A stretch of 64,000 bases of DNA from an uncultured Chitinophagaceae bacterium (GCA_937862815.1 CALMED010000047.1:1-64000), one strand, 5' to 3'; positions 35,540 through 44,308 are shown, counted from the first letter of the stretch. Notes: generated by a model from the letters alone, not told the origin. Numbers and translations: made by a program.

Positions 35540-35833
35540 TCAGGCCCTTGCCGGAACGGGTTGGGCGGATGCCGCACCCCGCCAGATCCACATCAGTGTG
35601 AAGCTGGGGATGAAGTCGAAACCGGGCAGCAACTCCTCTACAAAATGAAAGAGGGTGCCGAAGGCGGCTTTGCGTCCGCCGAAGGTGCGGTAAAAAATAA
35701 GTGCTGAAAGGGGCGCCCACAGCAGGTCGCCGAATTCACCCAATACAGGGAGGGTGTAACTGGCATAGCCAATGAGGTCCATCAACAGGCAGAACAACAA
35801 CGTGGGGCGGCGGAGCGGTTGCATGGGCGGCAT
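35540..35833 (-). CDS. Small membrane protein of unknown function
   Basis: 97 residues. Two or three hydrophobic stretches (LLFCLLMDLIGYASYTL, LLWAPLSALIFY, FIPSFTLMWIW) and a conserved-looking GRKAAFGTLFHFVEELLPGF. It looks like a genuine small inner-membrane protein of a type seen in Bacteroidota, but no function can be given. It stands alone, with a long repeat-bearing non-coding stretch upstream. Confidence 0.65.
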   Translation of the reverse strand: MPPMQPLRRPTLLFCLLMDLIGYASYTLPVLGEFGDLLWAPLSALIFYRTFGGRKAAFGTLFHFVEELLPGFDFIPSFTLMWIWRGAASAQPVPARA

Positions 35834-35913
35834 TGTTTACGGGTTGATGGCAAAGGTCGGGGTTTGGTTGCAAGGGGGGTGTTAAAGCGGAGGGGAGAAC
35901 GATTGGGGATTTG

Positions 35914-35989
35914 AGATTTCGGATTTCGGATTTCGGATTTCGGATTTCGGATTTTTGGATTTCGGATTTTTGGATTTCGGATTTTTGGA
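35914..35989. repeat. Tandem repeat of GGATTTC with a 15-bp higher-order unit
   Basis: Four to five copies of the heptamer GGATTTC are followed by three copies of a 15-bp unit (GGATTTCGGATTTTT). It lies in the 574-base gene-free stretch 35834-36407. Open frames through it (reading as ISDF or KSEIRNP repeats) are low-complexity products of the repeat and are not genes. Confidence 0.8.
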
Positions 35990-36102
35990 CGCGTTCAGCC
36001 GGGAGGCGTTGCACAACCGGAAAAACGTTCCTCCCCCCGGCGGGGGATGCAAGAACAGAAATAAAGATGAAGCCAGAACTCCGTGGCAAAGATCCTTCGC
36101 TG

Positions 36103-36202
36103 CGCTCAGGATGACGTTCGGGTTGGAGCGGTTTTGATGCCTGCGTTCACAGGGAAATTTGCAGGGGAGAAAGTTTAAAAAATAAAGCCGTCATGCTGAG
36201 CG
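36103..36202. repeat. 100-bp MITE-like element with 14-bp terminal inverted repeats
   Basis: CGCTCAGGATGACG (36103-36116) and CGTCATGCTGAGCG (36189-36202) are inverted repeats with one mismatch, enclosing about 70 bp with no gene. The left arm is preceded by CCTTCGCTG, a motif often seen in dispersed non-coding repeats of this phylum. No transposase is present. Confidence 0.55.
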
Positions 36203-36205
36203 TAA

Positions 36206-36346
36206 GCGCTTGCCCGCCTGAGCCACCGCACGGGCGGGAAGCACCCCATCAGGTGCGCAGGTAATCCTTACCCTACACGGTTCGTTGGAAGCTTTTAGCC
36301 GCAGACGCAACGTCCCGGCCCCCGCACGGCCAGGGGGAGACGTTGC
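36206..36346. repeat. Two strong stem-loops in non-coding DNA
   Basis: The first (about 36207-36242) pairs GCTT(G)CCCGCC with GGCGGGAAGC. The second (36307-36346) pairs GCAACGTC with GACGTTGC, with an inner CCCCC/GGGGG. They lie upstream of the hydrolase gene at 36408 and lack T-runs, so they look like parts of dispersed repeats rather than terminators. No further structure was seen in the rest of 35834-36407. Confidence 0.5.
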
Positions 36347-36407
36347 TGAGACGAGAGAAGATCCCCCCACCAATGACTATCTTTAATCACCGTCAACCTG
36401 GCAACAC

Positions 36408-37334
36408 ATGAAAAAAACGCTGTCCGTCCTTTTCATCCTCGCCGCCCTGCTGGCCCTGCTCTTCCTCCTCCTGCGTACGCCCGACCTGCCGCTGGACGAA
36501 CTGAAGCAGCGCTACACCAACGCCTCCTCGCAGTTCATGCCCATTGCGGGCATGGAGGTCCACTACCGCGACGAAGGCCCGCGGACGGATTCCCTGCCTA
36601 TCCTGCTGCTGCACGGCACCGCCAGCAGCCTGCATACCTGGGACAGCCTCGTAGCCCTGCTGCCGCAGAAACGCTGCATCCGGCTCGATTTGCCGGGCTA
36701 CGGCTTAACGGGTCCCCACCCGCAGGGTGATTACCGCTCGTCCACTTATAGCTTGGTGTTCGATACCCTGCTGCAGCGGTTGGGTGTTGAGCAATGCATC
36801 GTGGCCGGTAACTCGCTGGGGGGCTTTCTTACCTGGACCTACGCGCTGGACCGTCCGCAGGTGAAAGGCATTGTATTGGTGGATCCCGGCGGATTTACCA
36901 ATGCCGCCGCTCCCTCCAACATCGGCTTCGTGCTGGCCAAAACACCCGGGGTGAACCGGCTGGTGAAATACATCACCCCCCGGTCGCTCTTCCGCAAAAG
37001 CCTGGAGCAGTCGTACGGCAACCCCCAACGGGTTACCGACGAACTGGTGCAACGCCACTACGAACTCACCCTGCGCCCCGGCAACCGGCAGGCCATCCTC
37101 GACCGCTTCAGCAAAGGCTTTGAAGTGGCCGATACCAACCGTCTGCGGGAGCTGAGCATCCCGGCGCTGGTACTCTGGGGCGACCGCGACCGCATCATCC
37201 CGCCTTCCCACGCCCGCCTCTTTACCGGCTACCTGCCACAGGCCACCCTCGTGGTGTACCCCGGGCTGGGACATGTACCCATGGAAGAAAAACCGGAACG
37301 GGTGGCGGCGGAGATGAACAAGTGGATGAAATAA
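36408..37334 (+). CDS. Alpha/beta hydrolase with N-terminal membrane anchor
   Basis: 308 residues. A single N-terminal hydrophobic segment (about 5-22) should anchor or export it. The alpha/beta-hydrolase core is complete: oxyanion LLLHGTASSLHTW, nucleophile elbow GNSLGG with Ser136, acid in LWGDRDRIIPP, and His in GLGHVPMEEKPE. Cap-domain sequence (NRLVKYITPRSLFRKSL) is of the common esterase/haloalkane-dehalogenase-like type, so substrate is undetermined. It stands apart from its neighbours by non-coding stretches. The following 261 bases hold no gene, only short GGTTCAAG-type repeats near 37335-37380. Confidence 0.92.
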   Translation: MKKTLSVLFILAALLALLFLLLRTPDLPLDELKQRYTNASSQFMPIAGMEVHYRDEGPRTDSLPILLLHGTASSLHTWDSLVALLPQKRCIRLDLPGYGLTGPHPQGDYRSSTYSLVFDTLLQRLGVEQCIVAGNSLGGFLTWTYALDRPQVKGIVLVDPGGFTNAAAPSNIGFVLAKTPGVNRLVKYITPRSLFRKSLEQSYGNPQRVTDELVQRHYELTLRPGNRQAILDRFSKGFEVADTNRLRELSIPALVLWGDRDRIIPPSHARLFTGYLPQATLVVYPGLGHVPMEEKPERVAAEMNKWMK

Positions 37335-37595
37335 GCTTCAAGGGGTTCAAAAAATTTCAGCGGTTCAAGAGGTTCAAGAATGTTGATGGGTTTCCGCGCC
37401 ATGTGCCATCATCCGCGTCATCTTCGGGAAACTCCGTCCACTGCAGGAAAACGGTGATTCACCGGGAGGGAACGGTACAAGCCATGAAAGTGGAAATAAA
37501 AAGAACTCCTAAAAACACCGTTCTGCCGCCGATTTGCGGGAATAATCGTAGCATACAAGAGCGCAAGACGTTATTTTTACGCCAAACAAACACCC

Positions 37596-40500
37596 ATGCG
37601 CTTCCGAAAATGGATCATCGGACTGCTGGTGCTGCTCCTGGCACCCCTGCTCCTGGCAACGGGGGTGTTTGTGTACGTGTACTACAACCAGCAGGTGATC
37701 ACCGGTCGCCTGGTGAAGGCCCTCAACGAAGAATTTGAAGGCACGTTTAAGCTGGAAAAATCCCGCGTAACGCTGTTCAAAGGTTTTCCCTATGTGTCGG
37801 TCGACCTCAAAGGCCTCGCCTTCTACGAAAAGAGCGACACGCCCCGGCCGCCCCTCTACCGCTTCGACGATGTGTACGCCGGCTTCAACATCAAAGACCT
37901 GCTGGCCCGCCGTTATGTGATCAAACGCCTGCAGTTCAACGGCGGCTACGTACGCCTGCACCGGCTCGAAGACGGCTCGCTCACCCTGTTGAACGCCAAA
38001 CGGTCGCGGGACACCACCGCTGCCACCGACAGCACAACACAAATGCACCTGGAACTACGCCGCATCGTGGTGCGCAACACACGCATCGACTACGACGAAG
38101 CCGACTCGGTACGTGAACTGCACGCTGATATCCGGAAAGCCAAAATAGGGTTGCGGTACAAAGAAGGACAGGTGCAGCTGCAGGTGCAATCCCAACTGGA
38201 ACTCGACGTCTGGGAAAACGGGAAAAAGACCTTTTTTTACGATAAACGGGTGGAAACCGATCTGAAGCTCAACTTCGACAATACCACCCGGTTGTTCACC
38301 CTTCAGCCCAGCCGCCTGCAACTCAACGAAGCCCGCTTTGAAGCAGCCGGAACCGTGCTGGCCGACAGTGTGTCCCTGCTCGACCTCCGCCTGCAGGGCA
38401 ACAAACCCGATTTCAACCTGCTCACTGCCTTCGCCCCGCCCGATATCGCCGCGGCTCTCAACCGTTACAAAAACGAAGGACAGGTGTACTTCCGGGCCAC
38501 CATCCGCGGCAAGGCCGGTGGCGGTCACACCCCCGCCATCGAAGCCGAATTCGGCTGCGAAAACGCCTACTTCCTCAACCCCGGCATGCAGAAAAAACTC
38601 GACCAGCTGCAGTTTGCCGGGAGCTTCACCAATGGCCCGGGCCGCTCGCTCGAAACATCGGAACTGCGCCTCACCCGGTTTTTCGCCCGCCCGGCCGAAG
38701 GGCTCTTTGAAGGGCAGCTCTTTATCCGAAACTTCACCGATCCTTACATCAAACTCGATGTGCATGCCGATCTCGACCTCGACTTCATCGGCAAGTTTTT
38801 CCAGCTGGAAGCGCTCAACCGCATATCGGGGCGCGTATTGCTCGACATGAACTTCGACGAGCTGGTGGACCTCAACTTCCCCACGGCCAACCTGGCCCGG
38901 CTCAAAAAAGGGATTGACTCAGAACTCACCATCGAAAACCTCTCATTCGACCTCCCCGGCTACCCGCTGCCCGTGCAGGGGATGAATGCCCACGCGGTGA
39001 TGCGCAACGGGCAGGTGCAGCTCGACTCCCTGCAGTTCCGCATCGGCAAAAGCGACCTTTTTGTGAGCGGAACGCTGAACGACCTGCCGGCCCTCTTCCA
39101 CCGCTTCGACAAGCCCATCCGTTCGGAACTGGAACTGCGCAGCCGGTTGCTCGACATCCGCGAACTGCTGTCGCACGACACCGCCCTCGGCAATGCGTAC
39201 CAGGAAGAGATCCGCGACTTCCGCACCCGGCTGTCATTTGACACCCGCGCCCGGGAGCTCTTCGGCTTCCGCTACCTGCCCCGCGGCACCTTTACCGTTA
39301 CCGGGCTGTTTGCCCAGCTGCAGCACTATCCCCACCGCCTGCACGACGTGGACCTCACCGTGGAAGTGGGCGAAACTGACCTGCAGTTTCTGAACTGCAA
39401 CGCCGAACTGGACAGTTCCGATGTACACTTCAGCGGCGCCGTGATCAACTACCCCAAGTGGTTCCAGCCGCAACCCTACGGGCAAAGCCGTTACGAGTTC
39501 CGGCTTACCGCCGGTGTACTGAAACTGCACGACCTGCTCAGCTACAAAGGCGAGAACTACCTGCCACCCGAATACCGGCATGAAGTCTTCCGCAACATCA
39601 CCCTCGCGGGACGAGCCGGCGTGTACTACAACAAAGGCGTGCAGCGGGTGGAGCTGCAGCTAGACGAACTGTCGGCCAACATGAAAGTCCACCCCCTGCG
39701 GCTGGAACAGTTCCGGGGCAAGGCGGTGTACCGCGACGGGCAGCTGACCATTGAGGATTTCAGCGGACGCATGGGGGCCAGCGATTTCCGCATCCGGATG
39801 CATTACCACCTCAACGACAGCACAGCCACCAACTCCTTCGCCTTGCAGTCGGACCGCCTCGACCTCGACGCCCTGCTGCAGGGTCAGGGTACCGGCAGCG
39901 ACAGCGGTCACGCGGAGGCGTTCAACATCTTCGCCCTGCCCTTCCCCAACCTTGATTTCTCGGCCACGGTGCAGCAGCTGCAGTACCACAAATACTGGCT
40001 CAGCCGTTTTCACACCCGGCTGCGGCTGCAACGCAACCACCTCCTGTACGTAGATACACTGGATGTGCACGTGGCGCAGGGCGACCTGCAGCTGAAAGGC
40101 TATTTTAACGGCACCGATCCGCGCCGCATCTATTTTAACAGTACCCTGCAGGCGCACAATGTGGAGCTGGACAAGCTGCTGTTCAAACTCGACAACTTCG
40201 GGCAGGATGTATTGCTGAGCGATAACCTGAAAGGCCGGGTGAGCGGCCAGATCCGCAGCAACCTGCTGGTGCACCCCGATCTTACGCCCATCCTCGAAAA
40301 AAGCGAGGCGCACCTCGATCTTACCATTACAGATGGCGTACTCCTGCGCTTTGCGCCCCTGCAGGCCATGAGCCGTTTCTTCAAGGATAAAAACCTGGCC
40401 ATGGTGCGCTTTGATACCCTGCGCAATGTGTTTGACCTGAAAAACAGCGTGCTGGAAATACCACGGATGCAGATCAACAGTTCCATTGGCTTCCTGGAGC

Positions 40501-40748
40501 TGGAGGGCCGGCAGGGGCTGGATTTACAGATGGATTACCTGATGCGGCTGCCGCTGCGCCTCGTGACACAGGTGGGCTGGCAGGCGCTGTTTGGCGGGCG
40601 CAGGCAAGAGGAAGTGGATCCGGAGCAGGAAGATGCCATCCAGGTGCGGGACCCGGCCCGCAACACCCGCTTCCTGCAGGTGCGGGTAACGGGTACGCCC
40701 GAAAAATACGACGTGCAGCTGGGGCGGGGCAGGCGGGCACGCCCCTGA
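37596..40748 (+). CDS. AsmA-family envelope protein
   Basis: 1050 residues. An N-terminal signal anchor (IIGLLVLLLAPLLLATGVFVYVYY) is followed directly by an AsmA-type start (LVKALNEEFEGTFKLEKSRVTLFKGFPYVSVDLKGL) and a long run of beta-strands forming the repeating-groove fold. The C-terminal region (LEKSEAHLDLTITDGVLLRFAPLQAMSRFF...LRNVFDLKNSVLEIPRMQINSSIG) is the AsmA-like C-terminal block. AsmA-like proteins are thought to help move lipids between the membranes; here this rests on family resemblance. The tail PEKYDVQLGRGRRARP is basic. It is a single gene. Confidence 0.9.
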   Translation: MRFRKWIIGLLVLLLAPLLLATGVFVYVYYNQQVITGRLVKALNEEFEGTFKLEKSRVTLFKGFPYVSVDLKGLAFYEKSDTPRPPLYRFDDVYAGFNIKDLLARRYVIKRLQFNGGYVRLHRLEDGSLTLLNAKRSRDTTAATDSTTQMHLELRRIVVRNTRIDYDEADSVRELHADIRKAKIGLRYKEGQVQLQVQSQLELDVWENGKKTFFYDKRVETDLKLNFDNTTRLFTLQPSRLQLNEARFEAAGTVLADSVSLLDLRLQGNKPDFNLLTAFAPPDIAAALNRYKNEGQVYFRATIRGKAGGGHTPAIEAEFGCENAYFLNPGMQKKLDQLQFAGSFTNGPGRSLETSELRLTRFFARPAEGLFEGQLFIRNFTDPYIKLDVHADLDLDFIGKFFQLEALNRISGRVLLDMNFDELVDLNFPTANLARLKKGIDSELTIENLSFDLPGYPLPVQGMNAHAVMRNGQVQLDSLQFRIGKSDLFVSGTLNDLPALFHRFDKPIRSELELRSRLLDIRELLSHDTALGNAYQEEIRDFRTRLSFDTRARELFGFRYLPRGTFTVTGLFAQLQHYPHRLHDVDLTVEVGETDLQFLNCNAELDSSDVHFSGAVINYPKWFQPQPYGQSRYEFRLTAGVLKLHDLLSYKGENYLPPEYRHEVFRNITLAGRAGVYYNKGVQRVELQLDELSANMKVHPLRLEQFRGKAVYRDGQLTIEDFSGRMGASDFRIRMHYHLNDSTATNSFALQSDRLDLDALLQGQGTGSDSGHAEAFNIFALPFPNLDFSATVQQLQYHKYWLSRFHTRLRLQRNHLLYVDTLDVHVAQGDLQLKGYFNGTDPRRIYFNSTLQAHNVELDKLLFKLDNFGQDVLLSDNLKGRVSGQIRSNLLVHPDLTPILEKSEAHLDLTITDGVLLRFAPLQAMSRFFKDKNLAMVRFDTLRNVFDLKNSVLEIPRMQINSSIGFLELEGRQGLDLQMDYLMRLPLRLVTQVGWQALFGGRRQEEVDPEQEDAIQVRDPARNTRFLQVRVTGTPEKYDVQLGRGRRARP

Positions 40749-40758
40749 ATGACCGGGA

Positions 40759-40809
40759 GACCTGTACCGTTTGCTGTGCGGTGGGCTGCCCGGCAAACCT
40801 TACAGGTCT
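40759..40809. repeat. Palindromic dispersed element, copy 1
   Basis: Inverted repeat AGACCTGT (40759-40766) / ACAGGTCT (40802-40809), with inner GTTTGC / GCAAAC pairing. It shares GCCCGGCAAACCTTA and the AGGTCT end with the copies at 43089 and 43949. Confidence 0.7.
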
Positions 40810-40833
40810 AAGGCCATTGAAAAAACTTCGCTT

Positions 40834-41772
40834 ATGCAATACCGTTGTATGATCGCCGCATTTCTCCTGTGTCTGCAATTGCAGACGCGGGCCGCCAACG
40901 ACACCGTTCCCCTGCGGTTTTCTCCCCTGGGGCGGGCCTTTGTGGGTACCGACAGCGCCAGCGGCATTTTTTTCCGCAGCACCGTGGAAGAGATGCAACT
41001 GGAAAGGGAGAGGCTGAAGTTGGGCAACCAGCTCATCACCCTTTTTACCAGCCTTAACACGGGGCAGGAACTGAAAGGTGTCCGGCGTCACAAGGGGGTG
41101 TTTACGAAAGAGGGTAACACCTTGTCGTATGTACATCTCTTCATTCCCCTGCAAACCAATATTACCTACACCCGCGAAAAAACGGGGAACCGCGAGTACA
41201 CCGTTGGCTCTAACGAAAGCACCTCGGTGTACTGGGACCTGGGCCAGGGCTACCTGGTGGCGGGAGCGGATACCGTGGCCTCGTTCCGGCTGCACGTTCT
41301 TAACCTCAAACGCGACAGTCTGCCGGCCGGCATACGGGAGGTGTTTGCCAACCGCAAATCCACCGCTTCGTGGCGGGGGTTCAACACCCTTTTTGAGGCG
41401 GCCTGGGCCATTACCGGCACCTGGGAGGGCAAACCCTTTGCTGCTTGTCTCGACGACGAAACCAATACCCTCCGCTGGTGGGAGGAAGACAACCTGGTGG
41501 CACAGTTTGGCTTCCCGTCAAAAGTATTGCGGCGCAAAGAACCCATCGTAGGGGCCGTGAAGCCGGCCGAATGGAGCGCCTATCCCATCCGCGATTTTGA
41601 AGCTGACCAGCGGTTCTACAATGCCATGCCCAAAAAGTTTCCCCGCTCTGCAGTGCAGGAAACCTGGCTCGTCTTTCCCGGTGCGGCGGGGGAAACCCCA
41701 TCGCTGCAGGGCTGGCTGCAACGGGTGAGCTTTGCCTGGTGGCTGACCTATGTGGTGTTGCGGGAAGTATAG
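40834..41772 (+). CDS. Secreted protein of unknown function (intact copy of a duplicated gene)
   Basis: 312 residues from the ATG at 40834, which gives the signal peptide MIAAFLLCLQLQTRA; upstream in-frame sequence reads through the palindromic repeat and is not coding. The mature protein has a central beta-rich region (YTVGSNESTSVYWDLGQGY) and a C-terminal part (LRWWEEDNLVAQFGFPSK, RDFEADQRFYNAMPKKFP, ETWLVFPGAAGE) that is duplicated as a truncated copy at 43996. No family recognised. Confidence 0.85.
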   Translation: MQYRCMIAAFLLCLQLQTRAANDTVPLRFSPLGRAFVGTDSASGIFFRSTVEEMQLERERLKLGNQLITLFTSLNTGQELKGVRRHKGVFTKEGNTLSYVHLFIPLQTNITYTREKTGNREYTVGSNESTSVYWDLGQGYLVAGADTVASFRLHVLNLKRDSLPAGIREVFANRKSTASWRGFNTLFEAAWAITGTWEGKPFAACLDDETNTLRWWEEDNLVAQFGFPSKVLRRKEPIVGAVKPAEWSAYPIRDFEADQRFYNAMPKKFPRSAVQETWLVFPGAAGETPSLQGWLQRVSFAWWLTYVVLREV

Positions 41773-41859
41773 TTCCGGTATCTTACGGCAACGATCAAGT
41801 TCTGCTATGGCTTTAGCCCGCCGGGTTGCTCAACATTGTCACCATTAAATCCCCTTCGA

Positions 41860-42972
41860 ATGCATAAACTACTGCCCGTTCTTTTGCTAATGCTGTTGCA
41901 ACTGCCGGCCACGGCCCAGCACCTGCAACCCGGCTTCAACAAAAAGGAATACATCGAACTGCTCAAAGTATCGGCCCGCACCACGGGCGATACTGCCTAC
42001 TACAGCCAGATTGACCCCCCGGAACATTTTCGTATGGCGTACCAGTCGGCGGCATTGGCGCTTGATAACCGGTGGGATTTATGGACCGACAGCCGGGGGG
42101 TGGCCCTCATCAGCCTGCGGGGCACCACTTCCAAACAGGAAAGCTGGCTGGAAAACTTTTATGCCGCCATGGTCCCGGCAAAAGGCGAGTTGCAACTGGG
42201 GCCCGGTCAGCCATTTGTTTACACCCTCGCCGGTCATTCGCAGGCGGCCGTGCACGTAGGCTGGCTGGTGGGCATGGCCTTTCTTTCAAAAGATATCCTG
42301 CCGCGGATGGATTCGTTGTACCAACAGGGCACCCGCGATTTTTTGATGATGGGTCACAGCCAGGGCGGCGCCATTGCCTACCTCCTGACCGCACATCTGC
42401 TGCAATTAAAAAAAGAAGGCCGGTTGCCCGCCGATATCCAACTCAAAACTTATTGCAGCGCTGCGCCCAAACCGGGCAACCTGCATTTTGCCAACGAATA
42501 CGAAGCGCAAACACAAAACGGATGGGCTTTTAATGTGGTGAACGCGGCCGACTGGGTACCCGAAACACCCATCTCCATTCAAACCCTGCAGGATTTCAAT
42601 TACGTCAACCCATTTGTACATGCCAACGAGATCATCCGCAAACAAAAGCGGCTGCCCAACCGGGTGGTGATGCGGCATATCTATAACCAACTGAACAAGC
42701 CTACGCTCAAAGCACAGCAGCGCTACGAAACCTACCTGGGTAAAATGACAAGCAAGCTGGTGGTGAAGCAAATCAATGGGCTGGAAGTGCCCCCTTTTTA
42801 CGGCAGCAATCACTATGTACGTACCGGTATCCACATTGTGCTGCAACCCGATGAGTCGTACTACAAGCTGTTTCCCGACGACCGCAACCAGGTGTTCATG
42901 CATCATGCACATCCACCTTATATTTATTTAACCGAAATGCTTGCGACGCCCTTTTACAGTAATAATCGCTGA
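41860..42972 (+). CDS. Secreted class 3 lipase-like hydrolase
   Basis: 370 residues from the ATG at 41860, which starts a signal peptide (LPVLLLMLLQLPATAQ). Lipase class 3 features: VALISLRGTTSKQESWLENF (the region around the oxyanion strand), the nucleophile elbow GHSQGG with Ser167, and a following AAPKPGNLHFANEYE with NAADWVPETP, which may bring the catalytic acid. A first GHSQAA at 125-130 is an imperfect elbow-like motif. Probably a secreted esterase or lipase; substrate unknown. Confidence 0.85.
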   Translation: MHKLLPVLLLMLLQLPATAQHLQPGFNKKEYIELLKVSARTTGDTAYYSQIDPPEHFRMAYQSAALALDNRWDLWTDSRGVALISLRGTTSKQESWLENFYAAMVPAKGELQLGPGQPFVYTLAGHSQAAVHVGWLVGMAFLSKDILPRMDSLYQQGTRDFLMMGHSQGGAIAYLLTAHLLQLKKEGRLPADIQLKTYCSAAPKPGNLHFANEYEAQTQNGWAFNVVNAADWVPETPISIQTLQDFNYVNPFVHANEIIRKQKRLPNRVVMRHIYNQLNKPTLKAQQRYETYLGKMTSKLVVKQINGLEVPPFYGSNHYVRTGIHIVLQPDESYYKLFPDDRNQVFMHHAHPPYIYLTEMLATPFYSNNR

Positions 42973-43088
42973 AATGCAGTATGCTGGCCATATTGGGCAG
43001 CACACCTGCAGCAACCCTTCGAGGAGTTGGCTGATAGTGGCCGCATGATCCGGCAGCCTGCAATGGTCCCCGTTGGGTGTGGAGCAGC

Positions 43089-43137
43089 CCTATAAGTCCT
43101 GCAGCGCTGGTGGGCGGCCCGGCAAACCTTATAGGTC
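43089..43137. repeat. Palindromic dispersed element, copy 2
   Basis: CCTATAAG (43089-43096) / CTTATAGG (43128-43135) inverted repeat around GCAGCGCTGG and GCCCGGCAAACC, shared with copies 1 and 3. It abuts the 3' end of the LRR-protein gene. Confidence 0.65.
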
Positions 43138-43138
43138 T

Positions 43139-43621
43139 TTACAGCGGAGTGCCATTTAGAATCAATTTGCAATCCGGCAGTAATTCATGCAATCCGGCAA
43201 TTTTTTCTTGTATTGCATCCGGGTCATCTGCCGAAAACAAAAGCGTCGTAAGCCGCGACAGGTTGGTTAATTGTAATAAACCATCGATCGTTACAGCAGT
43301 CCCTTTAACATGCAGAAGTTCCAGCGTCGTCAACTTATTCAGAAACGAACAGCATCCGTTATCAAGATTTCTGCAACCCTTTAATCGTAGTTCTTTCAGG
43401 TATTGCAAATGAGAAAGAAGGTGAATACTCTGGTTTCCGATTTCAGTTTCATCCAAATCAAGCAGATCCACCCCTTTTACATTCTGTAGTAAAAAGGCAA
43501 ATCCATCATCATCCAGGTCATTGAACGGGCGAAAATCCAGGTGATGATAGTACGCTTCCATGCTATCGGCCAGTTTTCCGTAACGACGTCGTAGTTCCTT
43601 TTCTTTCTTTCTTTTGTTCAT
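43139..43621 (-). CDS. Leucine-rich-repeat protein
   Basis: 160 residues, no signal peptide, basic N-terminus (MNKRKKEKELRRRYG). Residues about 48-135 contain LRR-like units with the pattern LxxLxxLxLxxC: SHLQYLKELRLKGCRNLD, NKLTTLELLHVKGTAV, TNLSRLTTLLFSADD. Likely a cytoplasmic protein-interaction module; partner unknown. Its 3' end coincides with the second palindromic element, so the terminal residues may have been altered by that insertion. Confidence 0.75.
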   Translation of the reverse strand: MNKRKKEKELRRRYGKLADSMEAYYHHLDFRPFNDLDDDGFAFLLQNVKGVDLLDLDETEIGNQSIHLLSHLQYLKELRLKGCRNLDNGCCSFLNKLTTLELLHVKGTAVTIDGLLQLTNLSRLTTLLFSADDPDAIQEKIAGLHELLPDCKLILNGTPL

Positions 43622-43684
43622 GTATCTGATGTTAACCGGAAAGCGTTACCGGGAAGGGGTACAGCTATTGCATCCATAATCCTT

Positions 43685-43786
43685 TCAGTCAAAGAATACC
43701 TTATGGATGATTTTATACAACAGCATACCAACGGCAATGCCCATGCCGTACCTGAACATGTCTGTTTGATAAAATTTCTGTTTCAT
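43685..43786 (-). CDS. 33-residue single-pass membrane peptide
   Basis: ATG at 43786 to TGA at 43685. The product begins MKQKFYQTDMFRYGMG, continues with a hydrophobic stretch (IAVGMLLYKII) and ends HKVFFD: a polar start, a short membrane-type helix and a charged end, which looks selected rather than random. A -7-like TATCTTTA lies at 43832-43825 on the same strand. Function unknown. It lies 64 nt upstream of the LRR gene on the same strand and may be co-transcribed. Confidence 0.5.
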   Translation of the reverse strand: MKQKFYQTDMFRYGMGIAVGMLLYKIIHKVFFD

Positions 43787-43948
43787 GGTTCTGTTTGGTT
43801 GTTCACTTTTATCAACCGCTCCGGTAAAGATATGTTGCCTGGTTGTGAAAGGTGTTTGCTTTCGTTTCCGCTACGTCCCTGCAAGAAAGACACCTGTGAA
43901 CAAGGCAAATCCGGATACAGTCCGGCAAGATTTTAAAAAGGGAAAAAC

Positions 43949-43991
43949 TATGAGGTTTGCAGCGCTGCCAACCTGCCCTGCAAACCTTATA
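43949..43991. repeat. Palindromic dispersed element, copy 3
   Basis: TATGAGGTTTGCAG (43949-43962) / CTGCAAACCTTATA (43978-43991), a 14-bp inverted repeat with one mismatch. It lies directly at the left edge of the truncated gene duplicate. Confidence 0.7.
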
Positions 43992-43995
43992 AATA

Positions 43996-44308
43996 AACGG
44001 CTACCTTCCGCCGGTGGGAGGAAGACAACCTGGTGGTGCAGTTTAGCTTCCCGTCAAAAGTATTGCGGCGCAAAGAAACCATCATGGGGGGATTAAAACC
44101 GGCCGACTGGAGCGCCGACCCCATCCGCGATTTTGAATCCGACCAGAAGCTCTACAATGCCATGCCCAAAAAGTTTCCCCGATCTGCGGTGCAGGAAACC
44201 TGGCTCGTATTTCCCGGAGCGGTGGGAGAAACCCTATCGCTGCCCGGCTGGTTGCAACGGGTGAGCCTGGCCTGGTGGCTGACCTATATTGTGCTGCGGG
44301 AAGTGTGA
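43996..44308 (+). pseudogene. Truncated 3' duplicate of the gene at 40834
   Basis: From about 43996 the sequence matches the last ~100 codons of the 40834 gene at high nucleotide identity (RRWEEDNLVVQFSFPSKVLRR, RDFESDQKLYNAMPKKFP, LAWWLTYIVLREV). The frame is open to the same stop, but the signal peptide and first two thirds are missing. The break coincides with the palindromic element ending at 43991. An internal ATG at 44033 exists but would yield an unexported fragment, so this is treated as a gene remnant. Confidence 0.85.

Noticed and set aside
35914-35989. Possible CRISPR array
   Set aside because: Repeats are 7 and 15 bp, directly tandem, with no spacers and no cas genes.
35911-36114. 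ORFs reading ISDF or KSEIRNP repeats
   Set aside because: Low-complexity translation of the GGATTTC tandem repeat; no start context or conservation signal.
36230-36300. Possible tRNA remnant (GGTTCG motif)
   Set aside because: No cloverleaf arms or acceptor pairing could be drawn around it.
44033-44308. Separate 91-residue gene
   Set aside because: It is the 3' fragment of the duplicated gene and lacks the signal peptide and most of the domain; listed as a pseudogene.
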